From Brevipalpus yothersi (lineage: Eukaryota; Arthropoda; Arachnida; Trombidiformes; Tenuipalpidae), in contig QZCP01000068.1 of the NCBI GenBank assembly GCA_003956705.1, positions 62,001 through 126,000 on the forward strand: DNA of 64,000 bases, written 5' to 3'. A model generated the notes under the pieces. The model saw only the letters and a list, made by a program, of their open reading frames with translations, did not search any database and was not told where the DNA came from. Of the stretch, positions 1-11,785 are shown piece by piece (position 1 is the stretch's first letter; every line of letters starts with the position of its first letter). The position numbers were made by a program, and so were the translations under genes.

Positions 1-1059
1 TGCTAGTCAAACTGAATGGAGAGTCAGAGCTATTTCTGCTACCAACCTCCACCTCCGAACAAAACAGATTTATGTCTCGTCCGATGATGTGAAAGAGACT
101 GGTTTCACTTATATACTACCCAAAAATGTCTTGAAAACTTTCATCGTTATATCAGACCTACGCACGCAGATCGCTGGCTACCTTTATGGTAGAAGTCCAC
201 CTGACAATCCTCAAGTGAAAGAGATTCATTGCATCGTGATGCCTCCACAATATGGCTCTCATCAACTCGTTCATTTGCCCAACGCTCTGCCCACACATGA
301 AGTTTTGAAAGGAATGGAGCCGCTCGGCTGGATTCACACTCAACCAAATGAATTGCCACAACTATCTCCTCAAGATATTACTACTCATGCTAAAATTATG
401 GCTGATAATCCAATCTGGGACGCTGATAAAACCGTCGTGATCACCTGCAGTTTCACTCCTGGTTCATGCTCTCTGACTGCTTACAAACTCACTCCTACCG
501 GCTATGAATGGGGTCGTTCTAATACTGACCGGATTAGTAATAATCCTAAAGGATATTTGCCTTCTCATTATGAAAAAGTTCAGATGCTGCTTTCGGAACG
601 TTTTCAGGGATTTTTTATGGTCCCAGCTCAAGGTTCATGGAATTATAACTTCATAGGTAAGTTTTAAAGCTTTGTTTTTATGCTCAGCCCTACTTTCGCA
701 TGAGATATTTCTTAATTATGGCTTGATCATTGAGCGTCAATCTTATTCTGATTGGGGCTTTCCATTCACGAGCCAATATTAAGGACTGGAGCCTCATAGT
801 GCTATCATCGGTCGTTCACTATGCCGATGTCAGTCTCCATGGTTTCCCACAATTGTTCTTGGTCACTAATTGTTCTAATCTCTTTATTCCTTTCTCTACT
901 CTAGGTGTAAGTCATAGTGCTACAATGAAGTATGATGTAAAGTTTGGTCGCCCAAAGTCATTTTATCACGAAGTACATAGGACAAATCATTTCCTCAAAT
1001 TCAGCGCATTAGAAGAATACGATAACAATGGAGTTGAACACGAAAATCTATTTGCTTAA
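1..1059 (+). CDS. PRPF8: Pre-mRNA-processing-splicing factor 8, C-terminal part (partial)
   Basis: PRPF8 is the core scaffold of the U5 snRNP and spliceosome in the nucleus. The window opens inside an exon in the frame starting at base 2, which reads through to base 656; after the intron at 657-904 (gtaagt...ctag) the second exon runs 905-1059 with stop TAA. The junction splits a Gly codon (g|gt). The encoded part covers the end of the RNase H-like region and the whole MPN/JAB1-like domain that regulates the Brr2 helicase. Recognisable stretches are KETGFTYILPKNVLK, SPPDNPQVKEIHCIVMPP, EPLGWIHTQPNE, SFTPGSCSLTAYKLTP and SWNYNFIG, all nearly identical to animal PRPF8. The C-terminus (EFYHEVHR-type segment, then ENLFA) also matches family length. 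The N-terminal bulk lies upstream of the window. Identification is very secure. Confidence 0.97.
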
Positions 1060-2530
1060 GCTGTGAATTTTGTAAATACATTTATACACACATAAATTTT
1101 ATGATTGCTCCCGCAAAACTTTGTCATCTTCATAGAATCGCTTGAATCAGACCGAAGTGAGTTTGCTTTGATTGCTCTGATTGCTCTGTCTGTGGAATAA
1201 CAATTTTTTCACAGCAGGCTAATTCACACAAATTCGAGAAAAATTAATCATTCAACATCTTAGAACTTTCATCCTTTCAGAGGTCGAGCATGTGACATTA
1301 ACTCGAAGCGCCTTGTGAGGTGCAAAACTAAATTGGTAAATGATAGAAATGAATTGGGAAAAATTGAGTTGATGTAAGTGCGAGAGCTAATAGAAAGCAA
1401 TATTCATCAAGTGCTAGATTTGGCTTATCTAAAAATGCTTCAATCCCTCACATTTGTCCACAACCTCTTCTTTCGATGGTACGATGTCTGACCTGGATAC
1501 CCAGATTTTTACTCTTTCTCTCTCTCTCTCTCTCTCTAACAAAGAATAGTTTACTCTTTACTAACGAGTTTCGATGAGGATGCCGAGCATGTTTACCGCT
1601 CCCCATGCTTCTTCTCTCTCCTCATCAGCGAGGAGAGCGAAATCGATCTTGGACAGTTTGTGATCATCATCAATGAATTGTGCACATTTTCCTCAATGAA
1701 CGTAAGGCTGATAAGCGAAATGAAATGTGCAAAATTGCACTCTTCCATTGGCCAAGGTGAAACATCTTCGAGCTGAAAGGGGGAGGTAAGAACATTCTCG
1801 AAACAACAACAACAACATTGGCGAGGGGGAAATGCTCTTGGGCTTCGATTCGCAATCGCAATGATATTACAAGCTATAGCAACTGCTATCTGCAGAGTTC
1901 TTCTATTGGTCATATTGACTCATGTGGAAAAAGAGAGAAGCATTCTTCTGTGACTACACTTTTTGATGCTAATCCCAGATGACTTACTGATTCATTGGCA
2001 AAGCTTGTCAGTTGAAAGACATGAAATTTTCTCTCACATTGGACTGAAAACTTTTAAAAGGATCGATAATTCAAAAAAATAGAGTGAAGAGGTTCTCATG
2101 ATATAAATCTGATTCTAGCTCATTCAATTGTGATACTAAAACATACAACAGATATCAGCTTATGTTGGTCACTATTATTCTTTGAAGCAACGAATCTGAC
2201 TTACAACACCAATTGGTTATGGTGGCTAACTAATGGATCGACCGAGATGAAGACAAGTTATTAAATAGAGCATCGAATCGAATTCATCGACAGACTATCA
2301 TTCATCTTATCAGAGGAAATAATCAGCTGATAACTTCTTTGTATCTACTTTTCTTCCTCTCTCGATAAAATTCTCAACATTTGTGATACATTGATATAAT
2401 GGCCTTGGCAATTCCTCTCGAAACTTTTCACCCAGAGAGATGATCGACCCACATGCTTTAACCAGCATTGATGAAGATTAATTGAGAGAAAACAAAGAAA
2501 GATGACGTGTAATTGAGTTAAAACATGCTC
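1060..2530. other. Intergenic stretch, no gene seen
   Basis: AT-rich sequence between the convergent ends of PRPF8 and the RRM gene. It holds a short (CT)n tract near 1520-1538 and an AAC triplet run near 1805-1816. Open frames here are short, low in complexity and unlike protein. No RNA gene or mobile element was recognised. Confidence 0.6.
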
Positions 2531-2536
2531 TTTATT
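2531..2536 (-). terminator. Poly(A) signal AATAAA of the RRM gene
   Basis: TTTATT on the given strand is AATAAA on the minus strand, about 28 nt beyond the TAA stop of the RRM gene. The spacing suits a cleavage signal and implies a very short 3' UTR. Confidence 0.5.
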
Positions 2537-2563
2537 AAGAAAGTACCCGCTTTATATATTTTC

Positions 2564-4809
2564 TCATGCAACGAGATCAACTTTTTCGACAGTGAATTTC
2601 TTCTTATTTGACTTGTTGTTGGCCAGACCACACGATTGTTGAGATTTATTGCTGATGAAAGCCTGGCCACTATTGTTACCGGTAGTTTCACTGTCATAGC
2701 CGGAATCCTGCCGACTTCGAATTTTTTTCTCCTCTTTGGGATCCATTTCTTGATCGGATAGACCATCAAGTTTCTCAACGGTTTCATCCAGGCGCAAACT
2801 TAGTCTTGAACCGATCATATATTGATTTCCATTTTGGAACTTTTTGTTACCAACATTATTGTTGTTTGCTTGACGAAAATTTCGTCGGCGATTACGTTTG
2901 GCTCTTGTTTTACTCAAAATAGCTGAATTCTGAAAAAATGTTGTCTTTGAGACTGCACTGTTGAAGTGGACACACTTCTTGGGCTTTTGACTTTCGTCCG
3001 GAGAATCGGACGATAAGGATAAACAATCCAGTGAATTGGAGAGATCATTGTCATTATCGACATCACATTCATCGTCTGCATGAGATTCGGAGAAGGCTCG
3101 ACGTTGCCATCCTCTTGGATATTTCAATATCCCTCGACGAAATGAGCTACCATCATCGGATGACATTGATGAAGAACGAGGCTTGTTTGTCAACGATTCG
3201 ATGGCTGCCTTTCCTCGACGTACTTTTATCACAGAATGGTTCACTTTACGATTGTTTTCCATCTTAATCACACGCTATAGAAATTGATAGTACATTGATT
3301 GTAGAAAAAAAGAGAGAAGAAGAAGGAAAAGTATTTGATGAGAAAAAAAAATCAAGCTAACGTTGCTTAAACACAAGGATATTTCAACACATACAAGATC
3401 ATCCTTTTTAATACACTCTTTATTGCTGCTGTATCAACGAAGTGTTTGAAAAGCAACTCTCTCCAATATATATATGTATGTGTGCAGCTCGCTAACAGTT
3501 TTGCCACTTAATCATGGCCGTCACATGAGACAAACAGAGAGAAAAAGAGAGAGAGAGAGTCAGCACCTCCATGCTGACTATGGCAAATAACCACAATTTT
3601 TTCCTCTGTTTTTCTCTTTCGAGGTTAGCCAATTGGGTGCTGATATTGAAGGATGGACAGGTATGGGAAGTGAAATTGGTATGTTTCAAAAAGAGAGAAA
3701 GACACTCACCTCACAGCATGTCGGATCATCGTAATCCAACCAGACAGTTAAACGATGCTTTGCGTACAGGTAATCACTAAATAATCTCGTAATACGTCCA
3801 TAACGGCCGAAAATGTTTCGAAGAGTATCAATACTTGTCACAGGTGACAAATTTTCAATGACCAGATGAGTTATGAGATCCAGATCATCATTAGACTCAT
3901 CAGGAATCGGTGACTTGGGAGCATCCACAAGAATATCGATTTTCGTGTTGCTGGTATTGTTCGTGACATCGGTTGGGATCTCGTTGTTATTGGAATCATT
4001 TTTCATGGTGGTGGACAGTGTAGATGGTGTACAGATGATGGTGGTCAGGTTATCTGAGTTGGCAACTGTATCAGCACTTGTAGGCGATTGATGATGAGAA
4101 GGAGACGGCGAAGAAGAAGAAGAAGAAGAAGAAGAAGAAGAAGAAGAAGAAGAGGTGTTGCAGACCGATTCAGAATCAGAACCGGCAACACCGGATTGAG
4201 AACCAGAATTCGATGTTGCTGTAGTTGATGATGATGGCGATAATGCAGTGCTGTTGTTTGCTTCATTCTTTTTCTTCTCTTTGTTTTTGCCGTTAATTTT
4301 GCATGACTGACTGTGAGGTGACTCCGGATGGGTTGATAAGGTATTGTTTTTTTCAACAGCAAATTGAATATCAGATGAGGAGGCTAGCCAGCAAGGACAG
4401 AAGAGAGAGAAAATTGCATTCATAAGTTAAACGATATTATTTATATGTTTCTACTACACTTGTAAAAGGAGCAAAAAAGTAGAGAGAGAGAGAGAGAGAG
4501 ATTGAAAGCAAAGTAATTTATAAGGTTTGATAAATGGCAATTTGAGACTAGCAAATAAAACTTGAGTAGTTAGAACAATTTTAAGATGGAATGCAAAATT
4601 GTTCAAAAATAAGTTTCAATTAAATTTTTTTCCCTAAATTCCAGATCATCGAAGCGAACCAGAAAAGAATGAAAACCGAAATACTGGTAATATAATGGAG
4701 TGGCGGACGTGCACACACACACACACACACATACTTTGAGAATGATGTGATATCATGTTTACTAACCTGGTTCAGTAGAATTTTGACAAGAAGAAACAGA
4801 ATCCAACAT
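2564..4809 (-). CDS. RRM-domain protein with PP1-docking-like tail, three exons, 475 aa
   Basis: Exons on the minus strand are 4809-4767 (ATG, 14 codons plus one base), 4383-3710 and 3274-2564. Phases match exactly (1, then 0), and the last acceptor has a long pyrimidine tract. The second junction rebuilds one RNA-recognition motif at about residues 188-262: LVIENLSPVTSIDTLRNIFG, a central VWLDYDDP strand, then VIKMENNRKVNHSVIKVRRG as the final helix and strand. Upstream is a Ser/Thr/Asn-rich region with a run of about 15 Ser coded by a triplet repeat. Downstream are GILKYP, RAFSESH, an acidic stretch, KCVHF (about 339-343, fitting the [RK]x[VI]x[FW] PP1-docking pattern) and NSAILSKTRAKRNRR, which recalls the tail of the dynein-assembly factor Kintoun. 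No PIH domain is present. Probably an RNA-binding PP1 regulator; the function is inferred only. Confidence 0.8.
4111..4152 (-). repeat. Triplet repeat coding a poly-Ser run
   Basis: About 14 GAA/AGA-phase triplets in a row. On the minus strand they code most of the Ser run in exon 2 of the RRM gene, so length change would alter the protein without shifting the frame. Confidence 0.85.
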
Positions 4810-6699
4810 TGTGTTGACAAGTTTTTCGACGGTGGTTTCGGAGTTCCAAGAAGGTAATTTGCAAAAGCTTGACAAAAATTAAATTGATGATTATTCGATT
4901 TAAATTCAGTAATAATCTTGACGTTCTAAGCTCGCTGAGTTTCACAGCCAAACTGAACTTCAGTTACTGAAGCTCAGACAAAGCTCTCTCTCTCTCACAA
5001 ACACACCATTCGAGGGAGCGTATTTTTCTCATTTTGTATCACTTTTTTCCCTCTTTTTCCCCCAAAATATCATCGTAAACAAGTCTCTCTTTCTCTCTTT
5101 CTCCCTTTAATTCTTTCTCTCTTTCTCTTCTCTCTCTTTTTTCCTCTCTCTCTTTCTCTTTCTCTTTGTTTCCTTTATGCTCTACCATGCTTACACCTCA
5201 CATTCTCTCTCTCTTTCTCTCTCTTTCTCTCTCTATTGCAAACAAAGTAACAGATCTACTACTAAAAGACCTACACTTTACTCGATTGGCTTGGGCCAAG
5301 CTTGCGTGGTACTAAAATTTTTGTTGCCAGGCATAGCTTTTCGCTTAGCTTTTCTCATCAATTTTTTCTGGGGATAACAACTCTCTCTCTCTTTCTTTCT
5401 CTCTCTCTCTTTCTTTCTTTCTCTGTGTCTTGTAGGCTAGCAAGGCTCTCTGAAATTATGGCTATTCATCTCTCCACATCTCTCTACACTTCTCTCCAAG
5501 TCTTCTAAATCGGGGCTAAGGAGGTTTGTGTGAAGGTCTTTTTTTCGATGCTGGTAAGTAGAGAGAAAAAAATAGGAGCATGTTTTCGTGGCCTGGGAAA
5601 AAATGATGAGGCCCTATTACTTACATAGATGACCTAGAGCGAACTGAATTTTTCGGTCCAGACGATTTGGCCTTCTTTACGGTCTCTATCAAGCAGGACA
5701 AAATCATGGCATGTCTTGTGGTAAGAGCGACAGAAAAGAAGAAAATGATTCGTGTTTAAATCGCTGGGTAAAGAATGGGAATTAAATTTTCCTTCTTCTA
5801 TTCACTTGTCCAGTATGTTGATTGGTTGATTAAGTAACGTTAATGAGGAACGTTATCTTTCATTGAATGGAGGTGAACATCATCGTCAACTCTTACTGAT
5901 ATGTGTATGAGCTGGAAAGAGAGCAAAAAAAGGAGGCATTGATTCATATTTCAAGGCTCTCAATTAACTTGATGAGCTCAATACACTTTCAATCAGAAAA
6001 ATAATGCTCCTCTTTTTTATGATAAACAAAAATATGATCATCAATGGATAAGCAATTTTTTCGAGCGCAAATCAATATCAAATTTTTTTGGTGCAATCAG
6101 CATTTTTTAATGAATTAGCTGAAGATGTGATTTTTGACACCAAAATGATTGAATTGATTATTTTAAGATTTTTGCGTTGAACATCAACTTTAAGCGATCA
6201 ATGAACACCTTTAATGATCTGATTTTTCTTTCTTTCTAACCTGATTAGTTAAACATATTACTAAGATTCTTTTGAGCAAGAATAAGATGGAGAGCCGAAA
6301 TGAAGAAAAAATAATTCATAAAATAATTGGAAACATATAAGAGAAATTTTTTCTTCAAGTTGAATTGTTTTCTTCTCTGTTTGTGAAAAAAATTCCATAC
6401 AGCCTAAGAAGAATCATTGTAGAGGTGTTAAAGTTTTTATGGGATACATTGTAACCTATCAAAATGAATTTGCAAAACCTACAAAGAATTTTTACTTTTC
6501 AGGTCAAAGTACAGTGTATTAGCCGTCTGATGAAATTCTTCTTCCAAACGATTTTTATTCCGTTATGATCATCTGAATAGGTATGAGAAGGCATACTTCC
6601 ATGAAATTTCAGTCCATCAGAATATCCTCCAAACTCCCATATTTCAACATTACCCATCAACAATACGAAATGAGAGGATGTTGCCCATTAGCTTAATAC
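4810..6699. other. Intergenic stretch with CT-rich blocks and repeat copy A
   Basis: Probable 5' flank of the RRM gene, followed by interrupted CT-rich tracts at about 4985-5240 and 5380-5430, then AT-rich DNA containing the 287-bp repeat at 5972-6258. The frames seen in the CT blocks are Leu/Ser microsatellite translations. No supported gene. Confidence 0.6.
5972..6258 (+). repeat. Dispersed repeat, copy A
   Basis: This 287-bp non-coding segment, from ATGAGCTCAATACAC to GTTAAACATAT, returns at 10551-10837 in the same orientation and at the same overall length, with roughly 90% identity by eye. No terminal inverted repeat, poly(A) tail or open frame is apparent. It may be a fragment of a non-autonomous element or a segmental duplication. 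Confidence 0.85.
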
Positions 6700-7590
6700 T
6701 TAACCCCATCCTTGCTGAACAGGGGCCGATTGGCCCCATCCTGAGACAGGTGACATAGTTTCCACATTCTGTTCTTCCACAATAACGTACATTTGTTGTT
6801 GCTGGTGACAAAAGAACAGAGATATTGTTTTTACTTCCAGATTTTCGGAAAACTTTTCCAATTCAAACCTGATCACTTGATCCCCATCCTTTACTTTGAG
6901 CTACAGGTTGACTGACACAGGTTGGCACTTGAAGGGAGAGAAAGAGTAATTCAGTGAATAAAAAGTTTGGTCGCAGCAATTTTTGAAAATTTAGATTGGT
7001 ATAAAACAATAAATACCTGCTATTTGAGGTGCAGGTGCTGAACAGCCACAACTAGAAACAGGCGCTGGAGCGGTCTAAGAAAAAATTATCGAAAAGAATG
7101 CTCAATATAACTGAATATAAATACAAGTTCGAATAGATTTGGAATAATTTCGAAGAAATAAAATTCACCTGACATCCACAAGAACTTTGAGGTGCTGCTG
7201 TGGGACATCCTGATGATCCCCAGCCTGATGATGTCTGCTGGGCAGCTGAATTACATCCACAGGAAGAAGTTGGAAGTCGCCTGATTCGTCGAACTTTTCT
7301 CTGGGGTTGAGCTTTTTGAGATGAATCTGGGTGTAAATTAAATCATTGATTACAGAGTGGTCATGATAGGAAGTTCATGAAGCCACCGATCAGAACATAG
7401 ACATTATTAGATTTAACTGTTGACTGTTCTTACCTTGGACAATGCGGACAGGAACCGCTATTCCTGATCCACAGGAGGAACATCCTGATCTGGCTGATCT
7501 GGAGCCTCTTGAGAAGAGAAGTCCGTGTATAATGTTCAAAATGCAAACTGTCACTATCAGAACATAAGATACTCGTACACATTTGATCAT
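6700..7590 (-). CDS. Secreted Cys-rich repeat protein, five exons, 177 aa
   Basis: Exons on the minus strand are 7590-7434, 7326-7169, 7074-7017, 6927-6869 and 6801-6700. All have GT-AG borders and the phases close without a stop (1, 0, 1, 0). The protein starts with a signal peptide (VLIVTVCILNIIHG within the first 23 residues), followed by a basic patch (RKVRRIRRL) and irregular repeats: GCSSCGSG, TSSCGCNSA, QSSCGCQ, VSSCGCSAPA. Several GWG motifs follow (SSGWGSSG, SKGWGSSD, SGWGQSA) and the protein ends QQGWG. This looks like an extracellular matrix or cuticle-type structural protein; I know no family for it. The third donor (gtttga) is weak, but the frame needs it. Confidence 0.72.
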
Positions 7591-8296
7591 TTTATCATTA
7601 TTAAGGCTTTTAGAGACTCAGAACTGAGCAGTGATGGAAACATGGGTTTTCGAATAGATTGGACGAAACAAGAAGTAGAAAGTTTGCCTCTCTCAACAAT
7701 TACAGAAAGTGAACATGATGAGATTTTTAGGGAGAATACAGATGGGATCATTGACCACCTCAATTGATCAATTGAGAAAGATATATGCATTCAAGACTAT
7801 TTTTGTGCTGAAAAAAAATCATGATGCAGATGGCTTGAAATTAATAAAAGGTATGTAAATGTTTCATCATCTGTAATGAGGGTTTCACCTTTTGATAATC
7901 ATTCGAATTCGAGATAATTATAAGTAAGTCTGTTAAGTGCGTTACAATAGTGTAATATTACTTCTTTGATGGAAATCACTCTGAAATCTACACCAATCAG
8001 CTCAAGTGTGAACTAGTGAATCATTTGAGCTTGAAGGTTTATTGTACTATCTTGTGGCTATCATCATGTATTACACAAGTGAGCAATTTTGGAGTCATCT
8101 TGAGATTTTCGAGACTTTCATAGATTTAACTGTGAGGATGGAAAAAATAATTTTTTGTAAATAAATTTTTAATAGATTGGAACATAATCCATAGAGAACC
8201 ATCAGAGAATATTCACATATTTACATCATTTCTGGTAAGAGTAGAGAGACAATTCTTGAATTTACAGATCACGTGCAGAGTTGTTCAATGCGAGAT
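7591..8296. other. Intergenic stretch, no gene seen
   Basis: AT-rich spacer between the start of the Cys-rich secreted gene and the 3' end of POFUT1, so it probably holds the first gene's promoter and the second gene's 3' UTR. One 80-codon frame (7525-7767) overlaps the signal-peptide exon on the other strand and does not look like protein. Confidence 0.55.
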
Positions 8297-9782
8297 TCAC
8301 AATTCATCTTTGGAGTTAATTGACTGTTTCAAGAGATCATTGGCAAAAAATCGAGTTGTTTGTGCCATTTGGTAAGAATAAATACGAATACGAGAGGCAA
8401 AGGCACTGAATGAAGATATACAATTACCCAAAAAATAATCAGCATTTGATAGAAGATAGGCGTCAATTATAAAATGTGGATGTTCTGTGTATTCATTGAT
8501 AGAAGCACCATTGGAATAAGTAGCAGTAGGAGCAATGAACCTTTGTTCGGGAAATTTAGAGCTGAGGATTCTCCACAAAGGCTTGTCATCATTGTCGGTA
8601 GAAATATATATTACACTTGAATTCTTATTTTTGTTGAGATCATTCAAAGCTTTTCTGATATCAGACACAATCTGCTCTGTAGAGTGGGTACAAATTCGAT
8701 AGGGTAATTTCACTTCACCCCCTATCCTCTGAGTACACTGATCAGATGAAAAAAGTTGTGTCATATCGTTCTCTTTGAGTAGATTGCAAGCTTTCATCTG
8801 GATAGAGAAGAATTTACAAAATTACAATTCATCTTGCAGGAAAGAATTTTCTTTCTCACCCAATCTGAGCCATGGCGCATATGGATTGCGAGGTAGGGAT
8901 CATCAACAAAGCCTCTGTCAATACGGAATTTTTCTACCATAGATGTAACATAACTAGAGAATTGAACATATTTCTGTAATGGAATTGCTTCTTTACTGGT
9001 GGGGAATGGTGATGGAGCTCCTGTAAAAAGAATACTGGATGTTAAGACCGATACTGGACAGAGCAAAGGCTTCAATTGTCTTACCAACAAAAGCTAGAAC
9101 TTTGATATTTTTGTAAGGAGCCTTCCAATATTTTGCCTCACTAAACTGGGTCGCCAAAGGAGAATGCAAGAGTGATCTCACAAATTTGGTAACATTGAAA
9201 TGATGCCAGAAAGGCTTGAATGGATTGCCTTCGAATGGATTACAATCCAGGTCACTTTCACCGCGGCCACCTCGAGCCGAGTAGCAAAGAATGAATCGCT
9301 CCTCTGTTAGAAAATAGTGGAAAAATTAAAACTTGACAAAATACAATCAGGGAAACCATTTACCTTTAGGCCAAATTGTTGGAGAATAATTGAACATAAA
9401 ATTTTCCATCGTTAAAACTCGATGTTTCTCAAGAAGAGGTTCTATCCGAAAGTATTTATCAAAAGGAGTAAAATTTACATGTCTCTCATTGTATTCAATG
9501 AAAGGAGGTAGAACAAGGGTCCGATTGAGATCAATGGCAAATAATAGAGAACCAAGAAACTGTTCTGCTTGATTTCCAAATCGTCCTACCGATAAAAGAT
9601 GACAAGTCAGTTAAATCAATCAAGTACAAATAGATTATCTTAACCATTGAAAACTTACCCATACAGGGACAGTAAATAATGTAACCATTCTCATCAAAAG
9701 TGAGACAATTATTTCCAATCAAAATGGCTAGAAGGAGGCCAATTATCAGTGGAGGATATCCATCCATGAACTTTCTCATCAT
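8297..9782 (-). CDS. POFUT1: GDP-fucose protein O-fucosyltransferase 1, 408 aa
   Basis: POFUT1 (GT65 family) transfers fucose from GDP-fucose to Ser/Thr in EGF-like repeats, for example in Notch, inside the ER. Five minus-strand exons (9782-9659, 9585-9364, 9303-9085, 9020-8860, 8797-8297) join in frame. The protein has a hydrophobic signal segment (LIIGLLLAILI), GYIIYCPCMGRFGNQAEQFL (substrate-binding loop), LNRTLVLPPF, NPFKPFW, then IHMRHGSDW, equivalent to the HLRxGSDW motif whose Arg and Asp are needed for catalysis, and ADYFLGNCISSFSAF near the end. It finishes in SKDEL, a canonical ER-retrieval signal; the human enzyme ends RDEF. Length is close to the 388-residue human enzyme. The first exon stays open upstream to 9881, but the MMRKF start gives a normal signal peptide. 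Confidence 0.95.
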
Positions 9783-11138
9783 GACTAATAAGCTCTGTGA
9801 AACTGGAAAACACAAAATTAAATTCAAAAAACTGCCAAAAAATTTTCCCAACAGCATCCACATCACATGAATTGAACCCAATTACTGCTCACCTTTCCAC
9901 CTTGAACCCACTGATGACACCCGTGTCAAATTAAAATTTTGTAACGAATCATCTACATTATCTCACAAAAATCCAGTAGTTCCACCAAAATTGTATCATT
10001 AAATCAACACTGTCTAAAATAAGCCAAACATTGGACATAAACATCCGATGAACATTCACCAAAACTGTTTGGTCACATGACCTGAGTTGAAGGCGGATCT
10101 TGAGGAGAGAGATTGCATCATCTTTTTAGGTTGTGAACAATTTTGTGGAACATGTTGATCTTCTGAATCGAATAGGTTCTGATTTCGATGGTTGATACTG
10201 AGCATTACAAATTAACTTAAATTCAATTTAGAATATCCATGAACAGGTCAGCTGATTACTTAATCCTATGACTGTGTTGATTGGATTTGTGAACTTTGAG
10301 AATTATCACACACTGAGGGCGATGATATGATCGATCCTTGTTAGGCTCATCTAGTGGATGGAGCGTGATAGAGTCAAAATTTTGGTCAAAATGATAAACA
10401 ACTAGCATGATGTATGCCTATGGGAAAAGATTTCATCCAAGTGTTTATGGACACTGGCTTGATAGAATTGATACATTTCCATTTTTTTCTCTTTTCATAC
10501 TATTTTTCGACACAGTTCATGGGCGTTGAATGAGCGAAAAATACTCCAGAATGAGCTCAATACACTTTCAATCAGAAAAATAATGCTCCTTCTGTGTGAT
10601 AAACAAAAATATGGCCATTAATGGATAAGCAATTTTTTCAAGCGCGAATCAATATTAAATTTTTTTCGTGCAATCAGCATTTTTTTAATGAATTAGCTAA
10701 AGATGTGGTTTTTGACACCAAAAAAGATTGAGTTGATTATTTTAAGATTTGAGGGTTGAATATCAATTTCAAGCGATCAATGAGCACCTTTGATGATCTG
10801 ATTTCTCTTTCTTTCTAACCTGATTAGTTAAACATATCAAGATTTTTGAATTATTTTGAACTCATTTTAGGATTTCACACAGATTATCAAGAGATCTTAG
10901 AATTCATCCATTACTATTACTCTAATACTATCAAATAAGAGAAAATGATCACACAAAATTCCTAAGGAGGGAACTTTTTTTGCACATTTTTCAATGACAA
11001 AGTAAAATTTACGCGATAATCTCTTTTTTCAATTTGATGACTGTAAGTTGAATTGAAATGTGATGATAATAATCATTTCTTCCAGAAATTTCCAACCATA
11101 TGAGTAGACTTACACTTTGTAATGGCAATGAATTATTC

Positions 11139-11172
<34 letters not shown>

Positions 11173-11785
11173 ATTCATCGTTATTACCATTCTTCTTCGT
11201 CACCGGTACAAAGGAACTGGATTAGCACGAAACTTGTTGTCCTATCATGAATGGGAAGAGGAAAAAAGAATCAAAGAGGATAGGTTATGATAATTATTTT
11301 TGCACTAAAAACGTACCATTGATAAGCTATAATTTCAACCCCCTTCCTTCTCTCTTTCTTTCCCCTGAAGTGATATTATTACCTAGAATATTTCATTCAC
11401 TCTTCTCTTGATACTGTAAATATATATAAATACAGGTATATGAATAACTGGTTAAGATAGAGTAAAAAGATTGCCAAACAAGAACGTTGCTCAATTGATC
11501 ATCTTTTATCTTCTTATTTTTCTTCTCTCTTCACGTTCTTGAAATATTCATAAAAAAACTTGATATCTTGTTCAACCAGTTCATCTTCTCGTTCATCATC
11601 TTTCCATTCATCTTCACTTTTTTCTTCTCTCCTCTTCAGTCTCTCTGTGTATGTTCATCATCATACTTGAAGGGTGTGTAAACTGTTCATATCTCGATAG
11701 TTTTCAGTATCGCTCTCTGTAAACCGGTGAAATATATCAGTTAATTTTTTGTGATCATCTTTGTCATTTTCTGAATTAACACACC
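9783..11785. other. Intergenic stretch with repeat copy B; divergent promoters
   Basis: Lies between the diverging starts of POFUT1 (-) and the BLVRB-like gene (+), so it should contain both promoters. It holds repeat copy B at 10551-10837 and short CTTT/CT tracts at about 11141-11172. A TATATATAAATA sequence sits near 11421, but its distance from the BLVRB start is not informative without the transcript 5' end. Confidence 0.55.
10551..10837 (+). repeat. Dispersed repeat, copy B
   Basis: Direct copy of 5972-6258, from ATGAGCTCAATACAC to GTTAAACATAT. Differences are scattered substitutions and a few 1-bp indels in A/T runs. The sequences outside these ends do not match clearly, apart from a short related AAGATT stretch just after. 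Confidence 0.85.

Noticed and set aside
730..904. Upstream part of the 109-codon frame over the second PRPF8 exon
   Set aside because: It is the PRPF8 intron read through; PRPF8 homology starts exactly at the acceptor at 905.
4045..4362. 105-codon frame overlapping RRM-gene exon 2
   Set aside because: Shadow of the poly-Ser coding exon in another frame (Leu run from the same triplet repeat).
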